Of a DNA stretch of 64,000 bases, positions 8,013 to 17,081 are shown piece by piece. Made by a program: the position numbers and the translations under genes. Source of the stretch: Caldicellulosiruptor changbaiensis (GTDB lineage: Bacteria > Bacillota > Thermoanaerobacteria > Caldicellulosiruptorales > Caldicellulosiruptoraceae). A model generated the notes under the pieces. The model saw only the letters and a list, made by a program, of their open reading frames with translations, was not told where the DNA came from and made no database searches. Location of the stretch: the NCBI RefSeq assembly GCF_003999255.1, contig NZ_CP034791.1:238501-302500 (forward strand). The letters are read 5' to 3'. Numbering within the stretch: the first letter of the stretch is position 1; each line of letters begins with the position of its first letter.

Positions 8013-8649
8013 GACATCGGGCAAGGTTGCAAGTGCCTGTATACTTGACGATGAGAAGATTGTTTCAGAGATAACTCTTAACACAAAGCTTGTTCACTCT
8101 GTTATGTTAATTGACTTAATTGACATGGCACTCAAAAATGCTTCAATTGACATCTCTGACATAGACCTGTTTGCGGCCTCAATAGGCCCTGGTTCTTTTA
8201 CAGGGCTTAGAATTGGTGTTTCAACCATCAAAGGATTTTGTTTTGCACTAAACAAACCCTGCATTGGTGTAAACACTTTGGAGGCACTTTGTTACAACTT
8301 TTATTCATCATCAGACTTTCTAATGCCTATTTTGGATGCAAAGTCTCAAAAGGTGTTTGCAGGGGTTTTCAGGTTTGAAGATGGAGAGCTTGTGACCTAT
8401 GAAGAGACTTCAATCTATGAGGTCGATAGGGCAAAGAAAATGGCAGAGAAATACAATCCAATTCTTCTTGGTGAAGGATTGGATGTATATGACTTTTCCT
8501 CTTTTAAACTTGCGCCAACGTTTTTGCAGTATCAGAAAGCCTCAAATGTGGCAATTGTAGCAAAAAAGCTTGCAGAAAAAGGCAAGTTACTTTCTCACTT
8601 TGAACTTGTCCCGCTGTATCTCAAAAAATCGTATGCAGAAGGGAAATGA
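7993..8649 (+). CDS. tsaB: tRNA threonylcarbamoyladenosine synthesis protein TsaB
   Basis: The non-catalytic partner of TsaD in t6A synthesis, an ASKHA-fold protein of about 218 residues. It begins with the family phosphate-loop pattern MKILGIETSGKVASACI and has SIGPGSFTGLRIGV and the NTLEAL segment. ATG 7993 gives the usual start; an in-frame ATG at 7978 with AAAGG 7 bases upstream would add five residues and cannot be excluded. It overlaps tsaE by 20 bases and rimI by 4, so the three are one translational unit. Confidence 0.92.
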   Translation: MKILGIETSGKVASACILDDEKIVSEITLNTKLVHSVMLIDLIDMALKNASIDISDIDLFAASIGPGSFTGLRIGVSTIKGFCFALNKPCIGVNTLEALCYNFYSSSDFLMPILDAKSQKVFAGVFRFEDGELVTYEETSIYEVDRAKKMAEKYNPILLGEGLDVYDFSSFKLAPTFLQYQKASNVAIVAKKLAEKGKLLSHFELVPLYLKKSYAEGK

Positions 8650-9113
8650 GAATGACTCAAAAAGGTATTATCAGAGGGATGACAAAGGAAGATGTTGACA
8701 GTGTTTATGAGATAGAAAAGCTTTCTTTTTCTGTGCCGTGGAGCAAAGAAAGTTTTTTAGAAGAGGCAGAAAACAGCTACGCTATCTATTTTGTATACGA
8801 AGAGGACTCAAAGGTGTGGGGCTTTGCCGGCATGCACCATATAGTTGATGAAGGACACATTACAAACATTGCAGTGCACCCGGAAAAGCGAAGGCAGGGC
8901 ATTGGCAAAGCACTCCTTTGCGCCCTGATTTCCTATGCAAAAGAAAATGGTCTAATTGGCCTTACACTTGAGGTAAGAAGCAAAAACATTCCTGCAATTT
9001 CGCTTTACAAAAGCTTTGGATTCAAAGAGGCAGGCCTTCGCAAAAACTACTATACAAATCCACCTGATGATGCCATAATAATGTGGCTTTATCTTAAAAA
9101 TCTCAAGACTTAA
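8646..9113 (+). CDS. rimI: Ribosomal-protein-alanine N-acetyltransferase RimI
   Basis: A GNAT acetyltransferase of 155 residues. The acetyl-CoA loop is NIAVHPEKRRQGIGKALL (about 74-91), preceded by the PWSKESF motif and followed by LEVRSKNIPAISLYKSFGF and a YY pair, all typical of RimI. It acetylates the N-terminus of ribosomal protein S18 in E. coli; relatives may have wider targets. The start overlaps the tsaB stop (ATGA), and the tsaB-rimI linkage is common. Confidence 0.9.
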   Translation: MRMTQKGIIRGMTKEDVDSVYEIEKLSFSVPWSKESFLEEAENSYAIYFVYEEDSKVWGFAGMHHIVDEGHITNIAVHPEKRRQGIGKALLCALISYAKENGLIGLTLEVRSKNIPAISLYKSFGFKEAGLRKNYYTNPPDDAIIMWLYLKNLKT

Positions 9114-9134
9114 AAAACATTGAAGATACTAATT

Positions 9135-9524
9135 TTAAAGCTCTAATGCCTCTTCTATTTTCTTTAATATCTTTTCTGTTGCTTCTAAACACTCAATGGT
9201 ATCTTCCTCACTTACATACATAGGTTCATCAGGCGGGTATCTCACTTCAATGTAGAACATATTTATAAAAGAAACGTCCTTGATAAATTCTTTTAAAGAA
9301 GGTTCAAATTCCATTGCTTTTTTGCAGAGTTTGAGCAGGTTGTGACCTTCATGAATTATTCCTGTTTTGTTTAGCAAAAATGCTTTTAAATATTTTTCGA
9401 CTGCCTGTTGACAATGAAAACAAACAAGGCCATTATCTCCATTGTGCTCATGAAGAATCTGAGCAGCTCTTAAGTCTTTTTTTCCCATCTCAATCCAATC
9501 TGTGAATTTCTTAGAATCTACCAA
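9135..9524 (-). CDS. HEPN-domain protein paired with a nucleotidyltransferase
   Basis: A 129-residue all-helical HEPN protein (PF05168-like): WIEMGKKDLRAAQIL, then CFHCQQAVEKYLKAFL, then VRYPPDEPMYVSEED. It carries the RYPP variant of the conserved RYP motif rather than the R-X4-H-X-Y ribonuclease motif of HepT, so ribonuclease activity is doubtful. It is encoded downstream of, and overlapping by 14 bases, the small nucleotidyltransferase at 9511-9834. Such pairs are predicted toxin-antitoxin or nucleotide-transfer modules; function is not known. Confidence 0.8.
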   Translation of the reverse strand: MVDSKKFTDWIEMGKKDLRAAQILHEHNGDNGLVCFHCQQAVEKYLKAFLLNKTGIIHEGHNLLKLCKKAMEFEPSLKEFIKDVSFINMFYIEVRYPPDEPMYVSEEDTIECLEATEKILKKIEEALEL

Positions 9525-9834
9525 GAAGGCTCACTCCTGTTCTGTAGATTAAATTTGCAAATGTTGTTGTGTCGTTTTTAAGCCTTTCCCACTCTTCAGG
9601 CGTGTACACTATAATGTCAACATCTCTTGAATAGTCTAAATTTAGTAGCATTTCTTGAACAAGCTTTCTTTTATCAGATGTATCTATAATCAAGCAAAGG
9701 TCAATATCACTGTCTTTTCTAACAGCCCTTTTTGCAACAGATCCAAATACAATTATATCCTCAACAGGATATTTTTTAAGAATCTGTTCTTTTAAGTACT
9801 CAACTTCTTCATATATAGTCATGCTTTTTTCCAC
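9511..9834 (-). CDS. Minimal nucleotidyltransferase (MNT) of a HEPN/MNT pair
   Basis: A 107-residue protein of the polymerase-beta superfamily with G31-S32 and the metal aspartates D43 and D45 in VFGSVAKRAVRKDSDIDLCL; a third acidic residue lies in RDVDIIVY. GTG 9834 is preceded by AAGGGAGA with 8 bases spacing, which favours it over the ATG four codons later. It is followed by its HEPN partner with a 14-base overlap. Relatives transfer AMP to protein partners (MntA), but this one is of the more general NTP_transf_2 type. Confidence 0.8.
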   Translation of the reverse strand: MEKSMTIYEEVEYLKEQILKKYPVEDIIVFGSVAKRAVRKDSDIDLCLIIDTSDKRKLVQEMLLNLDYSRDVDIIVYTPEEWERLKNDTTTFANLIYRTGVSLLGRF

Positions 9835-9893
9835 TTTTTGCTGTCTCCCTTAATTTCTCTTGTTATTTAATTATATCAAATTCTATCCGGCTT

Positions 9894-11544
9894 TTAAAAT
9901 CTCTTTGCAAGCTCCAAAAACTCTTCCTTCGGCATAGGCTTTCCAAAAAGATACCCTTGCCCAAAGTCGCAGGAAAAGATCTTTAAAAGTTCTGCCTGTC
10001 TTTCATCTTCTATTCCTTCTGCTACAACTTTCAGATCTAAAATATGAGAAAGGTCAATCAGGCTTTTTGCCATCTTTTGCTCTTTTTGGTCATATGTCAT
10101 GTTTTGTATAAAACTTCTATCAATTTTGACAATGTCAATTGGAAGCTGCTTTAAATAGTTCAAAGATGAATAACCTGTTCCAAAATCGTCAAGCAAGATC
10201 TTTATGCCTCTTTCTTTTAGAAAGTTCAAAATCTCAATTGTCTTTTGGGGGGTCAACCATTGCAACAGATTTTGTGATTTCAATGCCAAATGCTGTTGGT
10301 TCGATCTTCAAGCTGTTTATAGAATATAGAACATTGTCTACAAAATTTGAGGTTGAAAACTCTTTCAATGAAATATTTACAGAAACATAGAAATTATCAT
10401 TTATCGCCATTTTGATATCTTTCAAGTCAGAAACCGACCTTGAAATGACCCACTCACCAATCTTGAAAATCAGGCCTGTTTGTTCAGCAATTGGAATAAA
10501 AGCAAGAGGTGGGATAAATCCTTTTTCTGGATGAATCCAGCGAATTAATGCCTCTGCCCCACAGATTTTCGTTCTTTTAAGGTCGATAATAGGTTGATAA
10601 AAAAGTTTAAATTGATTTTGTTCAATTGCCTTTCTCAAATACGATTCTAATTCGAATCGCTGCTGCAGAACTTTATCCATTTCTTTGTTGTAAAAACAAA
10701 AAGTGTTTTTTCCTTTCTCTTTTGCACTATTCAGAGCTTTGTGAGCATTTTCCAAAAGTGTTGTTGCATCATTGCCATCATTAGGAAATATGGCAATTCC
10801 AATGCTGGCTGTTATATAAAATTCATAGTCCATAATTTTCCAAGGATTATTGAATATGCTAGTAAATTTGTGTATAAAATAGTCAAGAAGACGGATATCA
10901 ATAAAGTTATACAAAATTATTGCGAACTCATCGCCTGTGAGACGGGCAACAAAACCTTTATCGGGTATTACTGATTTTAATCTATTAGCAATCTTTTTCA
11001 AAACCGAATCTCCTGCTATATGTCCTAAAGTGTTGTTGACTTTGTTAAGATTATCAATGTCTATGTAGATAATAGCAAGCTGCTGATTTTTCAAGTAAGC
11101 TTCTTTTATAGCTTTTTCAAGTACAAGCTGAAAGTGGTTTTTGTTTGGAAGTCCTGTCAAACTGTCGAAAAAAGAAAGCTCTCTTATCTTTGCTTGATTT
11201 TTTGCAAGCTTTTTGTACTGAACAGCTAACTTCTCTTGTGTTTGTGAAAGCTCTGCATTTGTCTTTTGCAGTTCTTCTAAGGTACTTTGCAATTTGCTTT
11301 CTGAAAGATGTAAAGTGTATAACTTACTACGTATTAAAAAGTACAGAAGAACAGCAGTAATTGCAACAAACATCCAGCCCTTCAAGATAGAAATCAATGG
11401 AAAAAGTTGGTTGCTTTCGAACATCTTACATACTATGTAGTCAGATGAAATAATCCACACGCTACTCACAACTGTATAAATTACAGCTATTTTTGCAGCA
11501 TAACTACTCGCTTTTCGACCCGCACCTTTATTCTTTTCTTTCAT
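9894..11544 (-). pseudogene. GGDEF-EAL cyclic-di-GMP protein with a frameshift in the EAL domain
   Basis: The gene starts at 11544 with two membrane helices (about residues 16-32 and 45-68), a coiled coil, a GGDEF domain and an EAL domain. The diguanylate cyclase signature is degenerate (RLTGDEF instead of RLGGDEF). The phosphodiesterase part carries AEALIRW, DDFGTGYSSLNY, KIDRSFI and VVAEGIED. The frame breaks after SVAMVDP at a run of six C on the coding strand (10247-10252); removing one base restores a 549-residue protein ending at 9894. It is either a recent inactivation or a sequencing error in the homopolymer. If intact, it would degrade c-di-GMP at the membrane. Confidence 0.8.
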
Positions 11545-11626
11545 TTTTTTTACTCCACTAATTTACTTTACATAACCTCTAAAAATATTTATACCCGGTT
11601 TGTAAAAATAATTAACATTAAAATTT

Positions 11627-11663
11627 AAAAGTTATTGACATATGCCAAAAATGAATATAAAAT
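11627..11663 (+). promoter_or_regulatory. Promoter of the mrp gene with CATATG-centred operator
   Basis: TTGACA (11635-11640) and TAAAAT (11658-11663), 17 bases apart, form the promoter. The imperfect palindrome TTGACATATGCCAA (11635-11648) covers the -35 box. The 25 bases 11627-11651 are identical to 12612-12636 in front of the next transcription unit, well beyond what two promoters need to share. Confidence 0.7.
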
Positions 11664-11706
11664 AAGAAAGCACAAGAAAACTTTATGATATAGGGAGAGA
11701 TTTGAG

Positions 11707-12495
11707 TTGAGAGAAAATGTAATGCACCCGATTCCCAAAAATGAATTTACTGATGTTAAAAAAATTTACGCCATTGTCAGCGGCAAAGGCGGGGTTGGAA
11801 AAAGCCTTGTTACATCTCTTTTAGCAGTAGGTTTAAGAAGAGAAGGGTTTGGTGTAGGGGTGCTTGATGCTGACATCACAGGCCCTTCCATTCCAAAGAT
11901 TTTTGGTGTAACCGGGGCAAAGATTGATTCTGACTCTAAAGCAATTTATCCTGTGAGAACACATAATGATATAAGAATAATGTCAATGAATCTACTTTTG
12001 AATAAAGAAGACGCTCCTGTTATTTGGAGAGGACCACTCATTGCAAAAACAATAGAGCAGTTTTGGACGGAGGTTGGCTGGGGTGTTTTGGACTATCTTC
12101 TTATTGACATGCCACCTGGTACGGGGGATGTTGTTCTTACAGTTTTTCAATCAATTCCAATTGATGGAATAATAATTGTAACATCTCCTCAAGACCTTGT
12201 ATCTTTAATAGTCAAAAAAGCCTATAACATGGCAAAACAGATGGATATACCAATTGTAGGAATTGTGGAGAATATGAGCTATGCAATATGTCCTCATTGT
12301 GGAAAAGAGATTGATATCTTTGGCAAAAGCAAGCTGGAAAGCATAGCCCAGCAGTTAGATTTAAAAATTTTAGGCAAGGTTCCAATAGACCCAGAACTTA
12401 CTAAACTTTGTGATGAAGGTGAAATTGAAAAGGCAAGGAATTTGTACCTGGATTCTTGCATAGAGGTTTTAAAGAAAGAGATTGCAGAAGAATAG
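11707..12495 (+). CDS. Mrp/NBP35-family P-loop ATPase (Fe-S carrier type)
   Basis: A 262-residue MinD-like ATPase with deviant Walker A SGKGGVGKS (25-33), DADITGPS, IDMPPGTGD and the CxxC pair AICPHCGKEIDIFG that binds a bridging iron-sulfur cluster in ApbC/Mrp. TTG 11707 lies 7 bases after AGGGAGAG; an ATG five codons later is less well placed. It has its own promoter with the palindrome shared by this region and a terminator 80 bases downstream. Family role: assembly or delivery of Fe-S clusters. Here the neighbours suggest a link to metal handling. Confidence 0.88.
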   Translation: MRENVMHPIPKNEFTDVKKIYAIVSGKGGVGKSLVTSLLAVGLRREGFGVGVLDADITGPSIPKIFGVTGAKIDSDSKAIYPVRTHNDIRIMSMNLLLNKEDAPVIWRGPLIAKTIEQFWTEVGWGVLDYLLIDMPPGTGDVVLTVFQSIPIDGIIIVTSPQDLVSLIVKKAYNMAKQMDIPIVGIVENMSYAICPHCGKEIDIFGKSKLESIAQQLDLKILGKVPIDPELTKLCDEGEIEKARNLYLDSCIEVLKKEIAEE

Positions 12496-12577
12496 AAAAG
12501 GTTTTTAGGTGGCTTTTGTGGTTTAAAAGAACTTTGGGAATTTTTAAATATAGCGAAGTTATCTTGGCTGCTTAGTG

Positions 12578-12609
12578 CCCTTGTGAAAAAACAAGGGTAA
12601 AATTTTTTC
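12578..12609 (+). terminator. Terminator after mrp
   Basis: CCCTTGT (12578-12584) and ACAAGGG (12591-12597) form a 7-bp stem with a small A-rich loop, followed by TAAAATTTTTT. Confidence 0.75.
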
Positions 12610-12611
12610 AA

Positions 12612-12666
12612 AAAAGTTATTGACATATGCCAAAAACATAGTATAATTATAATTAGCATATGCCAA
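12612..12666 (+). promoter_or_regulatory. Promoter with two CATATG-centred operators
   Basis: TTGACA (12620-12625), 16 bases, TATAAT (12642-12647). TTGACATATGCCAA (12620-12633) covers the -35 box and TTAGCATATGCCAA (12653-12666) covers the expected start of transcription; the two are 33 bases apart, about three helical turns, so two dimers on one face could clamp the promoter. It drives the small protein at 12700 and perhaps the genes after it. Confidence 0.75.
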
Positions 12667-12699
12667 TAATAAAAATAAAAATGGTTTTGGAGGTGAAAA

Positions 12700-12939
12700 A
12701 TGATGCCTTGGGGTTTTGGACCTGCGTGGGCAGGCAGAGGTTTTGGAAGAGGCTGTGGCAGAGTTTTTGGCGGCGGTTTTGGTTTTGGCAGAGGCCTTGG
12801 AATTTGCAAATGGCTATATTTGACAGGCTCAAGTGAAGTTCCTTTTGCTAAAGAAGCTTTGGAGTATGAAAAGCAGGTTTTAGAGCAAAGGTTAAAACTA
12901 ATTGACAAGCTTCTTTCAAAAGAACAAAAACAAGAGTAA
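12700..12939 (+). CDS. Small Gly/Phe-rich protein, DUF5320-like
   Basis: A 79-residue protein: N-terminal half of MPWGFGPAWAGRGFGRGCGR type, rich in Gly, Phe and Arg, then a single Cys in GICKWLYLTGS, then a helical coiled-coil tail (EALEYEKQVLEQRLKLIDKLL). This layout fits the DUF5320 family, found next to Mrp and NifX-like genes in many anaerobes; its function is unknown. GGAGGTGA lies 5 bases before the start. It is transcribed from a promoter with two copies of the regional palindrome. Confidence 0.75.
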   Translation: MMPWGFGPAWAGRGFGRGCGRVFGGGFGFGRGLGICKWLYLTGSSEVPFAKEALEYEKQVLEQRLKLIDKLLSKEQKQE

Positions 12940-13006
12940 AAGCTAAAATTGCTTTGAAGGGGGGCTTTCAAAAAGGTAAATTCTCGTGCCCCCCTAAATA
13001 GCTTTT
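12938..13006 (+). terminator. Two-part hairpin, probable terminator or attenuator
   Basis: An outer stem AAAAGCTA (12938-12945) with TAGCTTTT (12999-13006) encloses an inner stem AGGGGGGC (12958-12965) with GCCCCCCT (12988-12995). It starts at the stop codon of the small protein. The trailing T tract is only the outer arm, so it may weaken rather than fully end transcription into the Fur-like gene. Confidence 0.5.
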
Positions 13007-13059
13007 CAGGTGTAGATTGAAAATGAATGAGTTTCAGTTTCAGAATATGGTGAAATGAT

Positions 13060-13518
13060 ATGGTGGTGTATAAAAAGAGGCTTTTAAGAAATAATCAAAT
13101 ATGTGAAATGATACTTGACAATTTAAAAGAAAATGGCAACATTGCGAAAAAAGAAGACTTGGTTAAAAAACTAATAAGCTTTGCAAGTTTGAGCACTATC
13201 TATAGAGGTATAACCAGATTAGAGAAAAAAGGGTTGATAGTAGCATTTGATGTAGCCAATGATAAATACATTGCCTATATCGGTGACAGGTCCAATAAGA
13301 TCTTGAATTTAACCATCTTTGTATGTGATATATGTAATCAGAGATTTTGGCTAAAGCTGGGCAACACAACGCTTGAGAAGATTAAAAGAGAGATAAAAAA
13401 ACTGTATGATTTTGATTCAAAATTTGTATTGTACGAATTTCACGGAGTTTGCAAAAGTTGCTTGCTGTCCAAAAGTTCAAATCCATTGAGTTTAAAAAAA
13501 GGAGGAGATAAATCATGA
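13060..13518 (+). CDS. Fur-family-like transcriptional regulator
   Basis: A 152-residue protein with a winged-helix region SFASLSTIYRGITRLEKKGLI, the recognition pattern of Fur/Zur/PerR, and two CxxC zinc pairs (CDICNQ and CKSC). The usual HHH metal cluster between the domains is not obvious, so its sensing mode is uncertain. GGTGA lies about 6 bases before ATG 13060. Its stop overlaps the start of the NifX-like gene (ATGA). It is the best local candidate to bind the CATATG palindrome, but that is inference. Confidence 0.7.
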   Translation: MVVYKKRLLRNNQICEMILDNLKENGNIAKKEDLVKKLISFASLSTIYRGITRLEKKGLIVAFDVANDKYIAYIGDRSNKILNLTIFVCDICNQRFWLKLGNTTLEKIKREIKKLYDFDSKFVLYEFHGVCKSCLLSKSSNPLSLKKGGDKS

Positions 13519-13901
13519 AAATAGCAGTTATGCTAATAGGTGACAAAATAAGCCCTCACTTTGGTGGGAGCGAGAAAGTTTGCGTTTATACAATTGAAGA
13601 TGGTGCTATTGTAGCAAAAGAATATTTTAACATGCCAGAGCACAGGGCTGGGCTTTTTGCAAAGTTTATAAAACAAAAAGGAGCAGATGTTGTAATTGCA
13701 GGGTCAATGGGCGAGAGAGCAAGATATATATTTGATAGTCTTGGCATTAGGTATTTCATCGGTGTTTTAGGCTCTCCAGATGAAGCAGTTGAAAAGCTAT
13801 TGAAAGGTGAGATAAAATCAGATGAAATGCTTGCAAGAGAGATTCATGACCATGAAGAGGGGTTGCATCATCACAGGCATGGTCACAACACGCCTTCTTG
13901 A
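13515..13901 (+). CDS. NifX/NifB-type dinitrogenase-cofactor-family protein with His-rich tail
   Basis: A 128-residue protein of the PF02579 fold: MKIAVMLIGDKISPHFGGSEK at the start, then HRAGLFAKFIKQKGADVVIAG, then a tail with many histidines (HDHEEGLHHHRHGH) likely to bind metal. Free-standing members bind Fe-Mo-cofactor precursors in nitrogen fixers, but they are widespread in organisms without nitrogenase, often beside Mrp. No nif genes are visible here. AAAGGAGGAG precedes the ATG, and the gene is translationally coupled to the Fur-like gene. Confidence 0.82.
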   Translation: MKIAVMLIGDKISPHFGGSEKVCVYTIEDGAIVAKEYFNMPEHRAGLFAKFIKQKGADVVIAGSMGERARYIFDSLGIRYFIGVLGSPDEAVEKLLKGEIKSDEMLAREIHDHEEGLHHHRHGHNTPS

Positions 13902-14063
13902 TACCATTTTTCCTAAGATATGTTAGTCAACAATGCATACTTGACAAACTATTTTGCGTTAAAAAAATGAAATATAGTGGTATAATAAACTATATAAAGA
14001 GAGAATTTAAGTTGTCGCAAAAATTTCAAGCAAAGGTTAGACCAAAAAAAGGGGGCCTGAGTT

Positions 14064-14483
14064 TTGCCAAGACCAATTAGGTGCCGAAGAGTTGAGTTTT
14101 TACCAAAATTTAAGTATTTTTCTCCTGCTCAAGGGACCAGTGATGAAGTAACATTGAAAGTAGAAGAATTAGAGGCAATCAGGCTAAAAGATCTGGAAGG
14201 GTTGATGCAGGAAGAGTGTGCGCAGAAGATGCAAGTCTCGCGTCAGACATTTCAACTCATTTTAGAAGAGGCAAGGAAAAAGATTGCAGATGCGCTTGTC
14301 CATGGCAAGGCTATAAGGATAGAAGGCGGGAATTATGTATATGGAAAGTGTTCATATATATGCCTAAACTGTGGAAAAGTCTTTGACTCAGATTACCATG
14401 AATGTCCAGAGTGCCATTCGAAAGACATAGGTTGCACAAGAGGCAGAGGAAGATGCTATTGCTTTGGACATGGAAGAAGATAA
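14064..14483 (+). CDS. DUF134-family putative DNA-binding regulator
   Basis: A 139-residue protein beginning [18 protein letters not shown], the hallmark of DUF134 (YlxM/sigma-70-region-4-like). The helix-turn-helix is [19 protein letters not shown] with [19 protein letters not shown]. The C-terminus is a zinc-ribbon-like Cys-rich segment ([15 protein letters not shown], then [14 protein letters not shown]). The start is TTG 14064 after AAAGGGGG. DUF134 genes usually lie beside NifX-like and Mrp genes, as here. It is a second candidate for the regulator of this cluster. Confidence 0.85.
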   Translation: MPRPIRCRRVEFLPKFKYFSPAQGTSDEVTLKVEELEAIRLKDLEGLMQEECAQKMQVSRQTFQLILEEARKKIADALVHGKAIRIEGGNYVYGKCSYICLNCGKVFDSDYHECPECHSKDIGCTRGRGRCYCFGHGRR

Positions 14484-14522
14484 TTGATGATGAAAATTTT
14501 TTTATTTATTTTTAATTCCCAC

Positions 14523-14576
14523 TTGACATATAGGAATAGTGGAGTATATAATATAATTGAAAATGGCATATGCCAA
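14523..14576 (+). promoter_or_regulatory. copA promoter with CATATG-centred operator
   Basis: TTGACA (14523-14528) and TATAAT (14547-14552), 18 bases apart. A perfect 12-bp palindrome TGGCATATGCCA (14564-14575) sits just after the start of transcription. The -35 region again begins TTGACATAT, although the right half of that copy is not conserved. Confidence 0.75.
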
Positions 14577-14593
14577 AAGGGGGATGAAATAAA

Positions 14594-17053
14594 GTGGAAA
14601 GAAAAATATTAGATGTTATGGGCATGAGTTGTGCTTCATGTGCAAGAGCTATTGAAAAGAGTGTAAGCAAAGTGGAAGGTGTAAGCTCAGCCTCTGTAAA
14701 TTTCGCCACAGAAAAGCTTGTTGTAGAGTATGATGAAACCAAAACTAACCTGGAAAAGATAAAAGAAGCTGTGAAGAAGGCAGGTTATGATGTAAAAGAC
14801 GTTCCAGATGAGACAACAAAAGATGTTATAATACCCATTGGTGGTATGTCATGTGCATCATGCGCAAGGGCTATTGGAAAATCTATCTCGAAGTTGCCGG
14901 GCATTAAAGAAGTGAGTGTTAATTTTGCAACAGAAAAAGCAAGAGTTGTTTATGATCCTTCCAAAGTAAGGCTTTCAGAGATTAAAGAAGCAATCAAAAA
15001 AGCAGGTTATACTCCGCTTGAGGTAGAAGAAACTACTGCTGCAGAAAGCCAAGCAGATCGCAAGAAACTTGAAGAGCAATACTGGTTCAAGAGATTTGTA
15101 ATTTCGGCTATTTTTGCTGTACCAGTACTGTATATTGCGATGGGCAATATTATCGGTTTGCCCCTCCCTCAGATAATTGACCCTGATAAAAATCCTTTCA
15201 ACTTTGTTTTTATCCAATTGATACTGTCAATACCAATCTTTATAGCAGGTATACGGTTTTACACAGTGGGGTTTAGTAGGCTTATACAACGCCACCCTAA
15301 TATGGATTCGTTGATTGCTATTGGTACTGCTGCAGCATATATATATGGAATCTATGGAATGTTTAAAATCGCTGCTGGTGATACAAGCTTTGTTGAAGAG
15401 TCGTATTTTGAGACAGCAGGAGTAATAATTACACTTATTCTTCTTGGCAGATACTTTGAGGTGGTTTCAAAAGGAAGAGCATCTGACGCAATCAAAAAAC
15501 TGATGGGACTTGCTCCAAAAACAGCAACTATTTTGCGCGACGGTCAGGAAACGGTTATTCCAATTGAAGAGATAGAAGTTGGAGATATTTTGATAATAAA
15601 ACCTGGTGAGAAAATTCCAACTGATGGTGAGGTAATAGACGGAAGAACTTCTGTTGATGAGTCAATGCTAACCGGTGAAAGCATTCCAGTTGAAAAAACG
15701 GTTGGAAGCCCTGTATATGGTGGCACAATCAACAAAAACGGTACTATAAAAGTCAGAGCAACAAAAGTTGGTAAAGATACTGTGTTGTCGCAGATAATAA
15801 AGCTAATAGAAGAAGCGCAAGCTTCAAAACCACCAATTGCACGACTTGCAGACATTATTTCTGGCTATTTTGTCCCTGCGGTCATAGCAATCGCAATAAT
15901 CTCGGGAACGCTTTGGTATGTATGGGGCAAACCCGGTAGCTTTGCCTTGAAAGTATTTATAACTGTGCTCATCATTGCGTGCCCGTGCGCACTGGGGTTA
16001 GCAACACCGACTGCAGTAATGGTTGCAACAGGTAAGGGTGCTGAATTTGGAGTCCTGTTCAAAAGTGGTGAAGCGCTTGAGACATTGCATAAAATTGATA
16101 CTATTGTTTTCGACAAGACAGGGACAATCACCGAAGGAAAACCAAAAGTTACAGACATCATAACTGCCGAAGGATTTGATGAATTAGAAGTCCTAAGACT
16201 TGCTGCCTCGGCAGAAAAAACATCAGAACATCCTCTGGCTGAGGCAATAGTAAACTATGCGAAAGAAAAGAACTCAGACCTTGTTGATGCACAAGAGTTT
16301 GAGGCTATTCCAGGGTTTGGAATTGAAGCTACAGTGGATGGCAAAAATATCTTACTTGGCAATAAGAGGTTGATGGAACAGAGAAACGTAAGCATTTGGT
16401 TGACAGACGAGGTTCAGAGATTGTCACAAGAAGGAAAGACTGCTATGTTCATTGCAATTGATGGCAAATTTGCTGGAATAATTGCTGTTGCTGATGTTAT
16501 CAAACCTACAAGTAAAAAAGCAATAGAGATTTTGCATAAGATGGGCATTAACACTGTTATGTTAACAGGTGACAACAGACAAACTGCTCTGGCAATAGCA
16601 AAACAGGTTGGCATAGATAAAGTTATTGCTGAAGTTTTGCCTCAAAATAAAGCTGAGGAAGTGAAAAAGCTCCAGACAGAAGGGAAAAAGGTTGTAATGG
16701 TTGGCGATGGAATCAATGATGCTCCAGCATTGACTCAGGCTGACGTTGGAATTGCAATTGGGTCTGGAACAGATGTTGCAATAGAGTCTGCTGATGTTGT
16801 GCTAATGAAGAGCGACATAATGGATGTGGTGACAGCTATTGACCTTAGCAATAAAGCAATAAGGAACATAAAACAGAATCTCTTCTGGGCATTTTTCTAC
16901 AACACTGCTGGTATTCCAATTGCTGCTGGAGTTTTGCACATATTTGGCGGTCCGCTTTTGAACCCGGTGATAGCAGCTTTGGCAATGGCGTTCTCATCTG
17001 TGTCGGTTGTCACAAACGCTCTGCGTTTGCGAAGATATAGACCTGCAAAATAA
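14594..17053 (+). CDS. copA: Copper-exporting P-type ATPase CopA
   Basis: An 819-residue P1B-1 ATPase that exports Cu(I) across the cytoplasmic membrane. Two N-terminal heavy-metal domains carry GMSCASC (Cys 13/16 and again near residue 84), followed by eight membrane helices with the ion-binding CPC ([14 protein letters not shown]), phosphorylation site [17 protein letters not shown] of the nucleotide domain and [13 protein letters not shown] 14594 follows AAGGGGG. Two small copper-chaperone-type genes follow. No CsoR or CopY gene is near; control is probably through the palindrome at 14564. Confidence 0.95.
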   Translation: MERKILDVMGMSCASCARAIEKSVSKVEGVSSASVNFATEKLVVEYDETKTNLEKIKEAVKKAGYDVKDVPDETTKDVIIPIGGMSCASCARAIGKSISKLPGIKEVSVNFATEKARVVYDPSKVRLSEIKEAIKKAGYTPLEVEETTAAESQADRKKLEEQYWFKRFVISAIFAVPVLYIAMGNIIGLPLPQIIDPDKNPFNFVFIQLILSIPIFIAGIRFYTVGFSRLIQRHPNMDSLIAIGTAAAYIYGIYGMFKIAAGDTSFVEESYFETAGVIITLILLGRYFEVVSKGRASDAIKKLMGLAPKTATILRDGQETVIPIEEIEVGDILIIKPGEKIPTDGEVIDGRTSVDESMLTGESIPVEKTVGSPVYGGTINKNGTIKVRATKVGKDTVLSQIIKLIEEAQASKPPIARLADIISGYFVPAVIAIAIISGTLWYVWGKPGSFALKVFITVLIIACPCALGLATPTAVMVATGKGAEFGVLFKSGEALETLHKIDTIVFDKTGTITEGKPKVTDIITAEGFDELEVLRLAASAEKTSEHPLAEAIVNYAKEKNSDLVDAQEFEAIPGFGIEATVDGKNILLGNKRLMEQRNVSIWLTDEVQRLSQEGKTAMFIAIDGKFAGIIAVADVIKPTSKKAIEILHKMGINTVMLTGDNRQTALAIAKQVGIDKVIAEVLPQNKAEEVKKLQTEGKKVVMVGDGINDAPALTQADVGIAIGSGTDVAIESADVVLMKSDIMDVVTAIDLSNKAIRNIKQNLFWAFFYNTAGIPIAAGVLHIFGGPLLNPVIAALAMAFSSVSVVTNALRLRRYRPAK

Positions 17054-17081
17054 AAAATTTATTTTGAGAGGAGGATTTTAC

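Noticed and set aside
12294..12971. Long minus-strand reading frame opposite mrp and the small protein
   Set aside because: It is the shadow of two well-supported genes, their terminator and promoters; its product is low-complexity.
13515..13901. Nitrogen-fixation gene
   Set aside because: NifX-like single-domain proteins are widespread outside nitrogen fixers, and no nif structural gene is in the window.
13941..13986. Promoter for the DUF134 gene (TTGACA 13941, TATAAT 13981)
   Set aside because: The two boxes are 34 bases apart, which is not a usable spacing, so no confident promoter is called.
13898..14080. 60-codon frame between the NifX-like and DUF134 genes
   Set aside because: Weak start, no recognisable features, and it overlaps the ribosome binding site and start of the DUF134 gene.
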